DNA of 15,050 nucleotides from JANQRV01 sp964533785 (GCA_964533785.1 CAZHNG010000155.1:1-15050), one strand, 5' to 3'. Shown: positions 6,915 through 14,658, counted from the stretch's first letter. Notes: generated by a model from the letters alone, not told the origin. Made by a program: numbers and translations.

Positions 6915-8171
6915 CTACGAAACTAATTCCGGGTTATTGTATTGCGAACTGAAAAAGCTGTAATAGACGACTACCAAAAAACATAACATGGGTACCACGT
7001 ACGAAATGTGTATACTACCAGTAGCATCGGAAATCGCTCCTTGCAGAATGGGCAATAAGGCACCACCTAATATGGCCATAATGAGTCCCGAACCTCCGAT
7101 CTTGGTATCTTTTCCCAATCCTTTGGAAGCTAAACCAAAGATTGTGGGAAACATTAAAGACATACAAGCGGATACGCCGATTAGAGCAATGACGCCAGCA
7201 TAGCCGCTTCCTACGATGACCACAAACGTGAATATCATCGCGAGGATTGCTAAATAACCTAGTAAAAGTGCCGGCTGGATAAACTGCATCAGCCAGGTCG
7301 TAATGAAGCGTGAGGCTAGAAATACGACCAATGCGATCAGGTAATAATTAGCTGCTTCAGCTTCGGTAACGTTGAGTTCGGCCATTACGTAACGAATGGT
7401 AAAAGACCAGGTGCATATTTGTGCGCCTACGTAAAAAAACTGGCTGATCACTCCCCAGGTGTAATGCTTTTTTTGAAATAACCGGCTGAGCGTTGGTAAA
7501 AAATCCAATCGCTTTTCTTCGTCCGAAGCCTTGGGCATCTTCATAACGGCGATAGTCAACCACAAAAGCAATAAAACACCGGCAACGCCGACGTAGGGGC
7601 CCATTACAGCTGTCAATTCGTATGATTGTAAAGCGCGTAGTTCTTCTATTTCCATTGAAGCACGCTGCGAAGCATCAGCTAAATTTAGGTTTGTAAGGAT
7701 GAATTGTTGACTTAATAATACGCCGATAATTGATCCGACCGGATTGAAAGACTGTGCTAAATTCAGCCTTTGGGTACTGCTCTCTTCCGGGCCCATGGCT
7801 ATGATATAAGGATTAGCCGTTGTTTCCAGGATGGAAAGACCACCTGCTAAAATATACAATGCCAGCAGGAAATGACCGTAGACCATGGTCTTGCTGGCCG
7901 GATAGAAAAGTAAGGAACCGCAAATGAACAATCCCAAACCTACTAAAATGCCGGTTTTGTAGGAATATCTTTTGATGAGAATGGCGCCAGGTAATGCCAA
8001 ACAAAAGTAGGCGCCATAAAAGGCAAACTGTACGAGAGAGGTTTGAAGGTCGGACATGCTCAGAATCCGCTTAAATGCGGCGAGCAATGTATCCGTCATA
8101 TTGTTTGCGAGCCCCCACATCAGGAACAGGCTTGTTACCAGGATAAAAGGAACAATTGGTGTTTTTCGCAT
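6915..8171 (-). CDS. fucP: L-fucose/H+ symporter, MFS FucP family
   Basis: This is a polytopic membrane protein of the fucose-galactose-gluconate symporter family that brings L-fucose into the cytoplasm with protons. From the chosen start it has 418 residues (E. coli FucP has 438) and about 12 hydrophobic segments. Motifs: 'WGLANNMTDTLLAAFKRI' (19-36), where D27 matches the essential D46 of E. coli FucP, and 'LETTANPYI' (115-123), where E116 matches E135. A longer frame could start at 8222, but its extra 17 residues are polar and unlike family N-termini, so I prefer the ATG at 8171 (MRKTPIVPF). It lies between fucose dehydrogenase (98 bp upstream) and the ketodeoxyfuconate SDR (17 bp downstream), which supports fucose as the sugar. 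Confidence 0.9.
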   Translation of the reverse strand: MRKTPIVPFILVTSLFLMWGLANNMTDTLLAAFKRILSMSDLQTSLVQFAFYGAYFCLALPGAILIKRYSYKTGILVGLGLFICGSLLFYPASKTMVYGHFLLALYILAGGLSILETTANPYIIAMGPEESSTQRLNLAQSFNPVGSIIGVLLSQQFILTNLNLADASQRASMEIEELRALQSYELTAVMGPYVGVAGVLLLLWLTIAVMKMPKASDEEKRLDFLPTLSRLFQKKHYTWGVISQFFYVGAQICTWSFTIRYVMAELNVTEAEAANYYLIALVVFLASRFITTWLMQFIQPALLLGYLAILAMIFTFVVIVGSGYAGVIALIGVSACMSLMFPTIFGLASKGLGKDTKIGGSGLIMAILGGALLPILQGAISDATGSIHISYVVPMLCFLVVVYYSFFSSQYNNPELVS

Positions 8172-8269
8172 TTTGTTTTGATTATGGTAACAAATTAATA
8201 AGCTTCCTCGAAACGAAAGCAAAAATTAGGGAATTTTCATAGCAATTCAACCTTCAACGTTTTCATTTC

Positions 8270-9055
8270 TTAGGTCAATGCCCGGTCTAAATGCGTATAC
8301 CCGCCATCCACAAAAATCCATTGGCCGGTAGTATGAGCAGATCTTTCAGATAAAAGAAAAACGGTCATTGCGGCGATTTCTTCTTTGGTGGTCATTCGTT
8401 TTTCAAGCGGGATCTTGCTGGTGATCTCTGTTTCTTTTTCTATAGGATCAGTAAATGATTGATCCAGCCATTTGCGGTAGAGTGGGGTCATCACTTCAGC
8501 GGGTAGCACTGCATTGACCCGGATGCCAAAAGGCAGTAATTCTGCCGCCCATTCCCGGGTCAGCGCTAATTGCGCTCCCTTAGCAGCCGCATAGCCAGAG
8601 GTACTGCCCTGCCCGGTAACGGCAACTTTTGAGCTGATATTGACGATGGCTCCTTTGGTTTCTTTCAAATAGGGTAAGGCATAATGCAACAGATCATAGT
8701 AGTGATAAAGGTTTTTATTCAAAGAAGCCCGGAATGCTTCGGGGCCGCCATCGGCCAGATTAACCCCGTCGTTTACTCCGGCATTATTTACGAGACCATC
8801 GATGCGGCCGTATTGCTTCACGGTCTCTTCTATCACTTTTTTGCAGGCCGCTGGGGTGGAGAGATCCCCTATAATGCCGTACGCAGCTATGTCTCTTGTT
8901 TCAAATTCTTTCAGCAAAGCTTCCGTCGCTTCTTTCGATCGTGTCGCTATGACCGGAATAGCTCCCTCTTCGACTAAGGCCCGGGTAATCCCTTCGCCAA
9001 TTCCTTTAGAACCTCCGGTTACAATAATTATTTTATTCGTTAATTTTAAATCCAT
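8270..9055 (-). CDS. L-fucose dehydrogenase (SDR family)
   Basis: This 261-residue short-chain dehydrogenase should oxidise L-fucose to L-fucono-1,5-lactone, the first step of the non-phosphorylating route. Visible features: 'TGGSKGIG' (13-20), R39 after the second strand (favours NADP), 'NNAG' (90-93), N115, S141/S142, Y155 and K159. Several stretches are characteristic of fucose dehydrogenases rather than generic SDRs: 'NLYHYYDLLHYALPYLK' (115-131), 'LPAEVMTPLYRKW' (184-196) and the C-terminal 'FVDGGYTHLDRAL'. It is the first gene of the fucose block, 81 bp after the peptidase stop on the same strand. I see no regulator or strong promoter match in that gap, so it may be transcribed from further upstream. 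Confidence 0.9.
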   Translation of the reverse strand: MDLKLTNKIIIVTGGSKGIGEGITRALVEEGAIPVIATRSKEATEALLKEFETRDIAAYGIIGDLSTPAACKKVIEETVKQYGRIDGLVNNAGVNDGVNLADGGPEAFRASLNKNLYHYYDLLHYALPYLKETKGAIVNISSKVAVTGQGSTSGYAAAKGAQLALTREWAAELLPFGIRVNAVLPAEVMTPLYRKWLDQSFTDPIEKETEITSKIPLEKRMTTKEEIAAMTVFLLSERSAHTTGQWIFVDGGYTHLDRALT

Positions 9056-9136
9056 GGTTTAGCGTTTGTTTTATGACTTAATGAAAAGAACCAGAGGAAA
9101 CCTTTAAAAAATTACCCTTACAGTTAATTTTGCAGT

Positions 9137-10357
9137 TTAAAACTCCACCTCTACGGCCATTATTTTCTCCCCGCGTTTTACCTTTATTGTGGCTTTCTCT
9201 CCCGGATTAAATTGCCCCAGCCCTTCCATGTACTGGTAAATATTCGTTACTTCAACTTTACCCATTTGAATGATCAAATCTCCTTTCTGAATACCGGCCT
9301 TTTGAGCGGGGCGGCCATCCATGACCCCTTCTACCCGAACGCCTTCTCCCGCTGACATATAATCAGGACGGATACCTAAAGTAACTTTGTACTTGGGACC
9401 TTGTTCTTCGTTTTCTACAATAGTTGGAGTAAAAGGTAGTTTGCCGACCTGGTTCATCTCTGCAAGCATTCTTATGAGGTAATCTCCGATATTTAGAATA
9501 CCCATGTAATTGATCAATGCACTATCGTCACTAGGACGGTGATAGTCTTCATGGTCACCGGTAGTAAGGTGAATGGCGGGAATATTGATCATGTAAAAAG
9601 AATTGTGGTCTGAAGACCCAATGCCGCTATGCGTTGTTTCGATCTGTAAATAGCCCGCATCGACCCTAGGGATGGTTTCCTTCCAGGCGGGGGAAGTGCC
9701 TACTCCATTGATCACTAACCTCTTGTCTTCTCCTAAACGACCGACCCGGTTGAGGTTGATCATAAAATTGACCGTGCTCAAGTCGATCGTTGGATGTTCG
9801 GTGAAGTATTGAGATCCGTATAAGCCCATCTCTTCACCCGAAAATGCGATAAAAAGATAGTTGTTATTCTTAAGCTCCGTCCATTTCAATTGGTTGGCAA
9901 GATATAGCAAAGCACCAACGCCGCTCGCATTATCATCCGCTCCGTTGTGAATAGCTGGTTCACCATCTGCTTTAGAACCAAATTCACCGTATCCGATATG
10001 ATCGTAATGCGCACCGATAATGACGGTGGATTCTGCTTTATTGTCAATATAACCGATAATATTCTTTCCGGTACGGGTCTCACTGTCATTAGCATTCAAA
10101 AAATGCTCGAAAGTAAACGTTTGGACAAATGAACCCTGCTCACCGGCTGGTTCGAGTCCGATTTTCTGAAAACGACTAACAATGTATTGAGCTGCCAGGC
10201 GTTCTCCCGTCTTCCCCGTTTCTCTCCCTTCGAGGTAGTCAGAAGCCAGGTAAATAATGTCTACTCTTAAACTTTGTAAATGATCTTGGTCAGATTGGGA
10301 AAAACCAATAAAGGGAAAAGCCAGGAAAAACCAAAAGCTGGAATAAAAACGAAGCAT
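9137..10357 (-). CDS. Exported M28-family zinc peptidase with C-terminal PDZ domain
   Basis: The 406-residue product begins with a signal peptide (about 1-20, ending FIGFS before QSDQ), so it acts in the periplasm or outside. The peptidase domain (about 30-300) shows most M28 metal and catalytic residues: H117 in 'AHYDHIG', D142 in 'NGADDNASG', the base E175 and ligand E176 in 'FSGEEMG', and H273 in 'DYHRPSDD'. At the expected aspartate ligand ('NLDMVGR' in relatives) this protein has N203 in 'NLNRVGRL'. A PDZ domain follows (about 335-406, with 'DGRPAQKAGIQKGDLIIQMG'). Family members are aminopeptidases or related hydrolases, and the substrate here is unknown. No functional link to the fucose or metal genes is evident. 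The start gives a normal signal peptide. Confidence 0.9.
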   Translation of the reverse strand: MLRFYSSFWFFLAFPFIGFSQSDQDHLQSLRVDIIYLASDYLEGRETGKTGERLAAQYIVSRFQKIGLEPAGEQGSFVQTFTFEHFLNANDSETRTGKNIIGYIDNKAESTVIIGAHYDHIGYGEFGSKADGEPAIHNGADDNASGVGALLYLANQLKWTELKNNNYLFIAFSGEEMGLYGSQYFTEHPTIDLSTVNFMINLNRVGRLGEDKRLVINGVGTSPAWKETIPRVDAGYLQIETTHSGIGSSDHNSFYMINIPAIHLTTGDHEDYHRPSDDSALINYMGILNIGDYLIRMLAEMNQVGKLPFTPTIVENEEQGPKYKVTLGIRPDYMSAGEGVRVEGVMDGRPAQKAGIQKGDLIIQMGKVEVTNIYQYMEGLGQFNPGEKATIKVKRGEKIMAVEVEF

Positions 10358-10722
10358 ACTGATGTTGGATTAATTTGAAATTAGAAATTTCTGCACAAGG
10401 TAATATTATTTAGACTTTTGATGTTAGATGTATTGACCTCTAAACTTGGGGCAATTTTAATCACCGCTAGGAGCGCGAAGTTCTTTTTTCTTAGCGTTTC
10501 TTCGTGGTCTTTGCGGTGAGTAAAAACCTTTGATCTCAAGTTTACATCACAGTACAGCTATACGTTAGATGTTAGACGGGGCAACAGCAACTCTTTCTTT
10601 GATAATCAGTAGATAACCTTCAGGAAGATAATGGTCGTTAAATATCTTATTTAATTGATTATCAATCACTTAAAATATTAAGTCAATAGCCCAATAATAT
10701 TATAGTATAAAAAATTTAAACC
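10358..10722. other. 365-bp intergenic gap with repeats, no gene
   Basis: No convincing coding sequence is present. The gap holds two stretches of degenerate heptamers (10411-10431: TAGACTT, TTGATGT, TAGATGT; and 10564-10577: GTTAGAT, GTTAGAC), a folded repeat at 10461-10519, and AT-rich DNA at 10630-10710. It separates the peptidase start from the end of the repressor gene and probably contains the peptidase promoter, which I could not pinpoint. Confidence 0.55.
10461..10519. repeat. Folded dispersed-type intergenic repeat
   Basis: The ends TCACCGC (10461-10467) and GCGGTGA (10513-10519) are perfect inverted copies. Inside them CGCGAAG (10474-10480) and CTTCGTG (10500-10506) also pair, with one G-T wobble. 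The composition (repeated TTAGCGTTT, TTCGTGG, CTTTGCGGTGA) resembles intergenic repeats I associate with many environmental bacteria. A single copy in this window cannot show that it is dispersed. Confidence 0.45.
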
Positions 10723-11382
10723 TCAGTTCACCACTTCCACCAACAAATGGTCGCAAACCTCCCGTGTTAATACGGAATCAGTCTGTTCACCATAGGTGAT
10801 GGTCATACTTTTATCGTACGGCTCAATGTGGAGTACTTTAATTTCCGTACCTAATTCTAATTGTTTTTTATTCAAATACCGCAGCAGGTCATTGGAACTG
10901 TTATTGAGTGCGCGCAATTGCACCCTATCCCCTTCCGAAGCATCGGATAACTTGAGATAATCATTGGCGACTATCCGGCCGTTCTTATCCGGAATAGGAG
11001 AACCGTGCGGATCAATGGCGGGAAACCCCAGCAACTCATCCATACGGTCAAACAACTTCTCCGAATCAATATGTTCCATTTCCTCCGCTATATCGTGTAC
11101 CTCCTCCCATCCGAACCCCATTTTTTCTACCAAAAACATTTCCGTTAAACGGTGCTTGCGGATAATAAGGGCAGCTATCTTTCTTCCGAGTTTGGTCAAT
11201 TCAATCGGCTTGTATTTTTCATACACGATCCAACCCGCTTTTTTCAGTTTTTTCACCATGCTGTTGGCCGTTGGGTTACTCACCCCCATATCACGGCTCA
11301 AATCTGATAGGGCAATCTTTTTTCCCCCTTCTGCGAGGTAGAAAATGGCTTTTAAATAATTTTCTTTTGTTTGTGATGGCAT
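10723..11382 (-). CDS. mntR: DtxR/MntR-family metal-dependent repressor
   Basis: The 219-residue product has an N-terminal winged helix (1-70, recognition helix 'SNPTANSMVKKLKKAGWI'), a dimerisation domain (71-140, ending 'DPHGSPIP') and a C-terminal FeoA/SH3-like domain (about 145-219). Metal-binding residues in view are H77, E81, H96, E100, E103 and H104. The iron-type repressors have Cys at the position of E100. Glu there is typical of manganese-type MntR, so Mn2+ is the likely co-repressor. The helix-1 ligand (Asp in Bacillus MntR, Met in DtxR) is N8 here, so the site may differ in detail. It is divergent from the importer operon, with an inverted repeat of the DtxR-box type between them, so it probably represses the importer and possibly itself when metal is plentiful. 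Confidence 0.9.
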   Translation of the reverse strand: MPSQTKENYLKAIFYLAEGGKKIALSDLSRDMGVSNPTANSMVKKLKKAGWIVYEKYKPIELTKLGRKIAALIIRKHRLTEMFLVEKMGFGWEEVHDIAEEMEHIDSEKLFDRMDELLGFPAIDPHGSPIPDKNGRIVANDYLKLSDASEGDRVQLRALNNSSNDLLRYLNKKQLELGTEIKVLHIEPYDKSMTITYGEQTDSVLTREVCDHLLVEVVN

Positions 11383-11404
11383 GTCCCAGAATTAATCACT
11401 TTTT

Positions 11405-11412
11405 CAAAGATA
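11405..11412 (-). promoter_or_regulatory. Probable -7 element of the repressor gene
   Basis: On the minus strand this reads TATCTTTG, a full match to the Bacteroidota -7 consensus TAnnTTTG, and lies about 22 bp before the repressor ATG. No good TTTG -33 element is found at the right spacing. The inverted repeat at 11434-11449 occupies about -30 to -45 relative to it. Confidence 0.5.
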
Positions 11413-11430
11413 TAAAAAACCTTTAAATTA

Positions 11431-11461
11431 TTTGTTAGACTAATCTAACTTTTTATATTTG
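11431..11461 (+). promoter_or_regulatory. Promoter of the metal importer operon
   Basis: TTTG at 11431-11434 and TATATTTG at 11454-11461 match the Bacteroidota -33 and -7 elements, with 19 nt between them as expected. Transcription should start about 5-7 nt after 11461, leaving a leader of roughly 120 nt before the lipoprotein ATG at 11589. Confidence 0.7.
11434..11449. promoter_or_regulatory. DtxR/MntR-type operator between the divergent genes
   Basis: GTTAGACTAATCTAAC is an inverted repeat with perfect 6-bp arms (GTTAGA and TCTAAC) around CTAA. It has the TTAG...CTAA half-site character of DtxR-family boxes. It fills most of the space between the -33 and -7 elements of the importer promoter, so a bound repressor would block RNA polymerase. 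It also lies just upstream of the repressor's -7 element. Binding by the adjacent repressor is inferred. Confidence 0.7.
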
Positions 11462-11588
11462 CATTGTCGAATTCTGTGATAAAAAGAGAAACGGCTAAGT
11501 AATGAAGAAATAGTAAGTCAGCTCAAAAATGATGGATTTATTGTTTTATCATTACTTGGACAAAACCATTAACTGATTAAATATTAAA

Positions 11589-12530
11589 ATGAATATAAAA
11601 TTTTCAATTGCGGTATTGCTCTTATGGGTATGGTCCTGTAATAGCGAGGTAAAAGAAGGATCGGATCAACAATCATTGAGGATCGTGGCTACTACCGGTA
11701 TGGTTGCCGATTTGGTAAAGAATATAGGTAAAGACTCCGTCGTAGTGGAAGCCCTTATGGGGCCGGGAGTTGATCCGCATTTATACAAAGCCACCCAGGG
11801 GGATCTGGCCAAATTGCAATCGGCCGACATCATTTTTTACAACGGATTGCACCTGGAAGGTAAAATGAGCGAAGTATTCGAGAAGCTGGAAAAAATCAAG
11901 ACGGTCGTACCGGTTGCCAGGTCAATTCCAGACGGTCTGTTGCTGAAAGACCCGGTTTATGAGGGTGCTCCGGATCCGCATATCTGGTTCGATGTTAGTC
12001 TTTGGGCTGAGGCGATCGGCGAAGTTGCTAAGGTTATGGGTGAAACTGATCCAAAGAATGCTGAGTTTTTCGAAAAGAATGCAGCGGAATACCGGGTCGC
12101 ATTACTGGAGTTGCACGAATGGGTAAGGCAGGAAATTCAAACCATTCCCGAAAATAAGCGCATTTTGATTACGGCTCATGATGCCTTCAATTATTTTGGG
12201 GAGGCCTATGGCATTGAGGTGCGCGGTTTGCAAGGCATTTCGACGCTTTCCGAATTTGGCCTCCGCGACCGGGTGGACCTGGTCAATTATATTGTAGAGA
12301 AGGGAATCAGCGCAGTTTTCGTAGAAACATCCGTTTCGGAGAAAAACATCAACTCCATCATTGAAGGTTGCCGGCAAAAAGGGCATGAGGTCATTATAGG
12401 CGGCAACTTGTATTCTGACGCCATGGGGGCTGCGGGAACAGCAGAAGGTACCTATATCGGAATGGTGAGAGCGAATGTGAATGCTATTGTCGAGGGATTA
12501 AATGGAATTAAAAAACAAGCAAACAATTAA
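11589..12530 (+). CDS. troA: Mn/Zn ABC importer solute-binding lipoprotein (TroA-like, cluster A-I)
   Basis: The 313-residue product starts with a lipoprotein signal ending in the lipobox VWSC (C17), so it is anchored to a membrane outside the cytoplasm. It binds the metal and hands it to the permease. The four expected ligands are visible: H64 in 'GVDPHLYKAT', H131 in 'DPHIWFD', H197 in 'TAHDAFNYF' and D277 in 'NLYSDAMG'. This His-His-His-Asp set, together with 'GLQGISTLSE' (213-222), matches Treponema TroA. Strict manganese binders such as PsaA have Glu in place of the third His. TroA binds both Zn and Mn, so the metal is not settled by sequence, although the MntR-type regulator favours Mn. 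Its stop overlaps the ATPase start by one base (TAATG), indicating translational coupling. Confidence 0.93.
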   Translation: MNIKFSIAVLLLWVWSCNSEVKEGSDQQSLRIVATTGMVADLVKNIGKDSVVVEALMGPGVDPHLYKATQGDLAKLQSADIIFYNGLHLEGKMSEVFEKLEKIKTVVPVARSIPDGLLLKDPVYEGAPDPHIWFDVSLWAEAIGEVAKVMGETDPKNAEFFEKNAAEYRVALLELHEWVRQEIQTIPENKRILITAHDAFNYFGEAYGIEVRGLQGISTLSEFGLRDRVDLVNYIVEKGISAVFVETSVSEKNINSIIEGCRQKGHEVIIGGNLYSDAMGAAGTAEGTYIGMVRANVNAIVEGLNGIKKQANN

Positions 12531-13321
12531 TGAAAGTAGAAGCAGAAAACCCCGCCGTTGAATTTCACGACCTCACGGTTTCTTACGATAGGAAACCCGT
12601 TTTGTGGGATATCGATATGACGCTTCCCCAAGGAGCTTTGATCGGTATTATTGGCCCAAATGGTGCCGGAAAATCTACTTTGATCAAAGCAGCCATGGAT
12701 TTACTGCCGTTGGGTTCTGGTTATGTCCGGTTGTTTGATCAACCCCTGGAAAAGGTCAGAGACCGGGTGAGCTACGTGCCCCAACGCGAAACGGTAGACT
12801 GGGACTTTCCGACTTCCGTGATGGATGTAGTATTGATGGGCAGGTATGCTAAATTGGGGTTACTGAAACGCCCCGCAAAGGCAGATAAGGAAATAGCCAT
12901 TAACTGCCTGCGTAAAGTAGGGATGGAAATGTACCTGAAGCGACAAATTTCCCAGTTATCCGGCGGGCAACAACAACGGGTGTTTCTAGCCAGAGCTTTG
13001 GCCCAGGAGGCCGATCTTTATTTTATGGACGAACCCTTTTCCGGCGTTGATGCGGCTACGGAAACAGCCATTCTCGAGGTATTGCAGGAATTGACCGCCC
13101 AGGGAAAAACGGTTATTGTAGTGCACCATGATCTACAATCCGCCGCCGAGTTTTTTGACTGGATCGTGCTACTCAATATGAGGTTGGTAGCCGTAGGCCC
13201 TATTGAAAAAGTGTTTACGACGGATCTGTTGCAGGAAACCTACGGTGGAAAACTTACGGTTTTATCGGAAGTTAGCGAATTGATCAAAAAGCGGAGTATG
13301 CCTAGTCGGGAGAAGTATTGA
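12530..13321 (+). CDS. troB: Mn/Zn ABC importer ATP-binding protein
   Basis: This is a 263-residue ABC ATPase that powers metal uptake at the inner face of the membrane. It has the Walker A loop 'GPNGAGKST' (42-50), the Q-loop in 'YVPQRETVDWDFPTSV' (82-97, Q85), the signature 'LSGGQQQR' (143-150), Walker B 'DLYFMDEPF' (162-170, catalytic E168) and the switch His in 'VVHHD' (H200). The 'VPQ...VDWDFPTSV.DVVLMGRY' segment is typical of manganese/zinc-type ATPases. The ATG overlaps the last base of the upstream stop. The permease gene follows after 23 bp, so the three form one operon. Confidence 0.95.
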   Translation: MKVEAENPAVEFHDLTVSYDRKPVLWDIDMTLPQGALIGIIGPNGAGKSTLIKAAMDLLPLGSGYVRLFDQPLEKVRDRVSYVPQRETVDWDFPTSVMDVVLMGRYAKLGLLKRPAKADKEIAINCLRKVGMEMYLKRQISQLSGGQQQRVFLARALAQEADLYFMDEPFSGVDAATETAILEVLQELTAQGKTVIVVHHDLQSAAEFFDWIVLLNMRLVAVGPIEKVFTTDLLQETYGGKLTVLSEVSELIKKRSMPSREKY

Positions 13322-13344
13322 GGTAGAGGCTAAAAACACGCATA

Positions 13345-14631
13345 ATGGAGACATTCAAGACATTTTTTTCCTTTAGTGACCCCAACATTGTATCCGTTGT
13401 GGTGGGCTCCATTCTATTAACGGCTTCTTCAGCGGTGGTGGGGACTTTTACCTTTTTAAAAAAGAGGGCATTGGTCGGAGATGCAGTGGCGCACGCAGTA
13501 CTACCAGGCATTTGCCTGGCTTTTATCCTGGCAGGTAATAAAGACCCTCTGGTACTGATCGTGGGTGCTTTTATTACGGGGTGGAGCTCATTGGTACTGA
13601 TAGATTATGTCACGGCCAAATCAAAAATAAAGGAAGATACAGCTATTGCCCTCATGCTTTCGGTTTTTTTTGGCATCGGTATTTTGTTGTTAACCTACAT
13701 CCAGCATAGCGGCAATGCGGCACAAACCGGGCTGAGTTCCTTTCTATTTGGTAAAGCAGCCGCTTTAGTAGGTAGGGATCTGATCATTTTCGGAATTGTA
13801 GCGGTGGTTTTGATCATTACGGTTACCTTGTTTTTCAAAGAATTAAAGCTTATTGCGTTCGATGAATCATTTGCCAAGTCGCTGGGTTTGCCGGTGCGCA
13901 GCTTAAACTTACTCTTGACTACCCTGACTGTTTTAGCGGTAGTCACGGGAATCCAGGCAGTCGGCGTTGTATTGATGGCCGCCATGTTAATCACACCGCC
14001 CGCCGCCGCCAGGTTTTGGACAGATAATACTTTAATTATGACGCTTTTGGCGGCTTTAATGGGGGCTTTTTCGGGCCTGGCAGGTGCTTATGTAAGTTAT
14101 ACCGCACCTACAATGCCCACCGGCCCGTGGATCGTCATGATCATTTCTTTGATCGCTCTGGTTTCCTTTTTTTTCGCTCCCAAACGCGGGATCGTTTACC
14201 GGAGTTTTGAAATCCGTCAATTGAAACGCATCCTTCTTGAGGAAAACTTGCTTAAAGAATTATATCATTTGGGGGAAAATGCCGGCAATGCTTTCCAGGA
14301 AAGAACAGTTGAAGAACTAGTGGTCAATCGCCACTTTCCCAAAAAGGCGCTTAAAAATGCCTTGAAAAGGTTGAAGCGTAAAGGTCTGCTGAAATACCGT
14401 TCGGGAAAATGGAGTTTCACCGAGACAGGGAGAAAAAAAGGGCAACGGATGGTCAAATTACACCGTCTTTGGGAGTTGTATCTTTCTACTTACCTAAAGA
14501 TCGCACCTGACCACGTACACGAGGACGCAGAAACGATCGAACACATCATTACCCCGGAATTGGAAGCTGAACTGGAAAAGTTAATGGGGTATCCCGAATA
14601 CGATCCCCATGATAGTAAAATCCCATACTAG
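13345..14631 (+). CDS. troC: Mn/Zn ABC permease fused to a C-terminal DtxR-like metal-sensing domain
   Basis: The 428-residue product is longer than ordinary ABC-3 family permeases (about 270-300). Residues 1-278 form the membrane domain, with multiple hydrophobic segments and conserved 'KKRALVGDAVAHAVLPG' (39-55) and 'AVGVVLMAAMLITPPAAAR' (205-223). After 'APKRG' (278-282) comes a soluble cytoplasmic part. Residues about 290-362 look like a winged helix ('HFPKKALKNALKRLKRKGLL'), and 363-428 match the DtxR/MntR dimerisation domain, ending 'EYDPHDSKIPY'. The metal-site residues H373, H392, E396, E399 and H400 align one for one with H77, H96, E100, E103 and H104 of the repressor at 10723-11382. 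The helix-1 ligands and the SH3-like domain are absent. The tail may sense cytoplasmic metal and gate transport, bind DNA at the membrane, or only dimerise. Its function is inferred. Confidence 0.93.
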   Translation: METFKTFFSFSDPNIVSVVVGSILLTASSAVVGTFTFLKKRALVGDAVAHAVLPGICLAFILAGNKDPLVLIVGAFITGWSSLVLIDYVTAKSKIKEDTAIALMLSVFFGIGILLLTYIQHSGNAAQTGLSSFLFGKAAALVGRDLIIFGIVAVVLIITVTLFFKELKLIAFDESFAKSLGLPVRSLNLLLTTLTVLAVVTGIQAVGVVLMAAMLITPPAAARFWTDNTLIMTLLAALMGAFSGLAGAYVSYTAPTMPTGPWIVMIISLIALVSFFFAPKRGIVYRSFEIRQLKRILLEENLLKELYHLGENAGNAFQERTVEELVVNRHFPKKALKNALKRLKRKGLLKYRSGKWSFTETGRKKGQRMVKLHRLWELYLSTYLKIAPDHVHEDAETIEHIITPELEAELEKLMGYPEYDPHDSKIPY

Positions 14632-14658
14632 TGGGACAGGTCCAGGCGTTAGATTTTT

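Noticed and set aside
8172..8222. 17-residue N-terminal extension of the fucose transporter
   Set aside because: The extra residues are polar and unlike family N-termini, and the ATG at 8171 gives a normal start just before the first membrane helix.
11529..11576. 15-codon leader peptide (MMDLLFYHYLDKTIN) and a small AATGAT/ATCATT hairpin before the lipoprotein gene
   Set aside because: It is short enough to arise by chance in AT-rich leader DNA, and there is no start signal or attenuator structure to support it.
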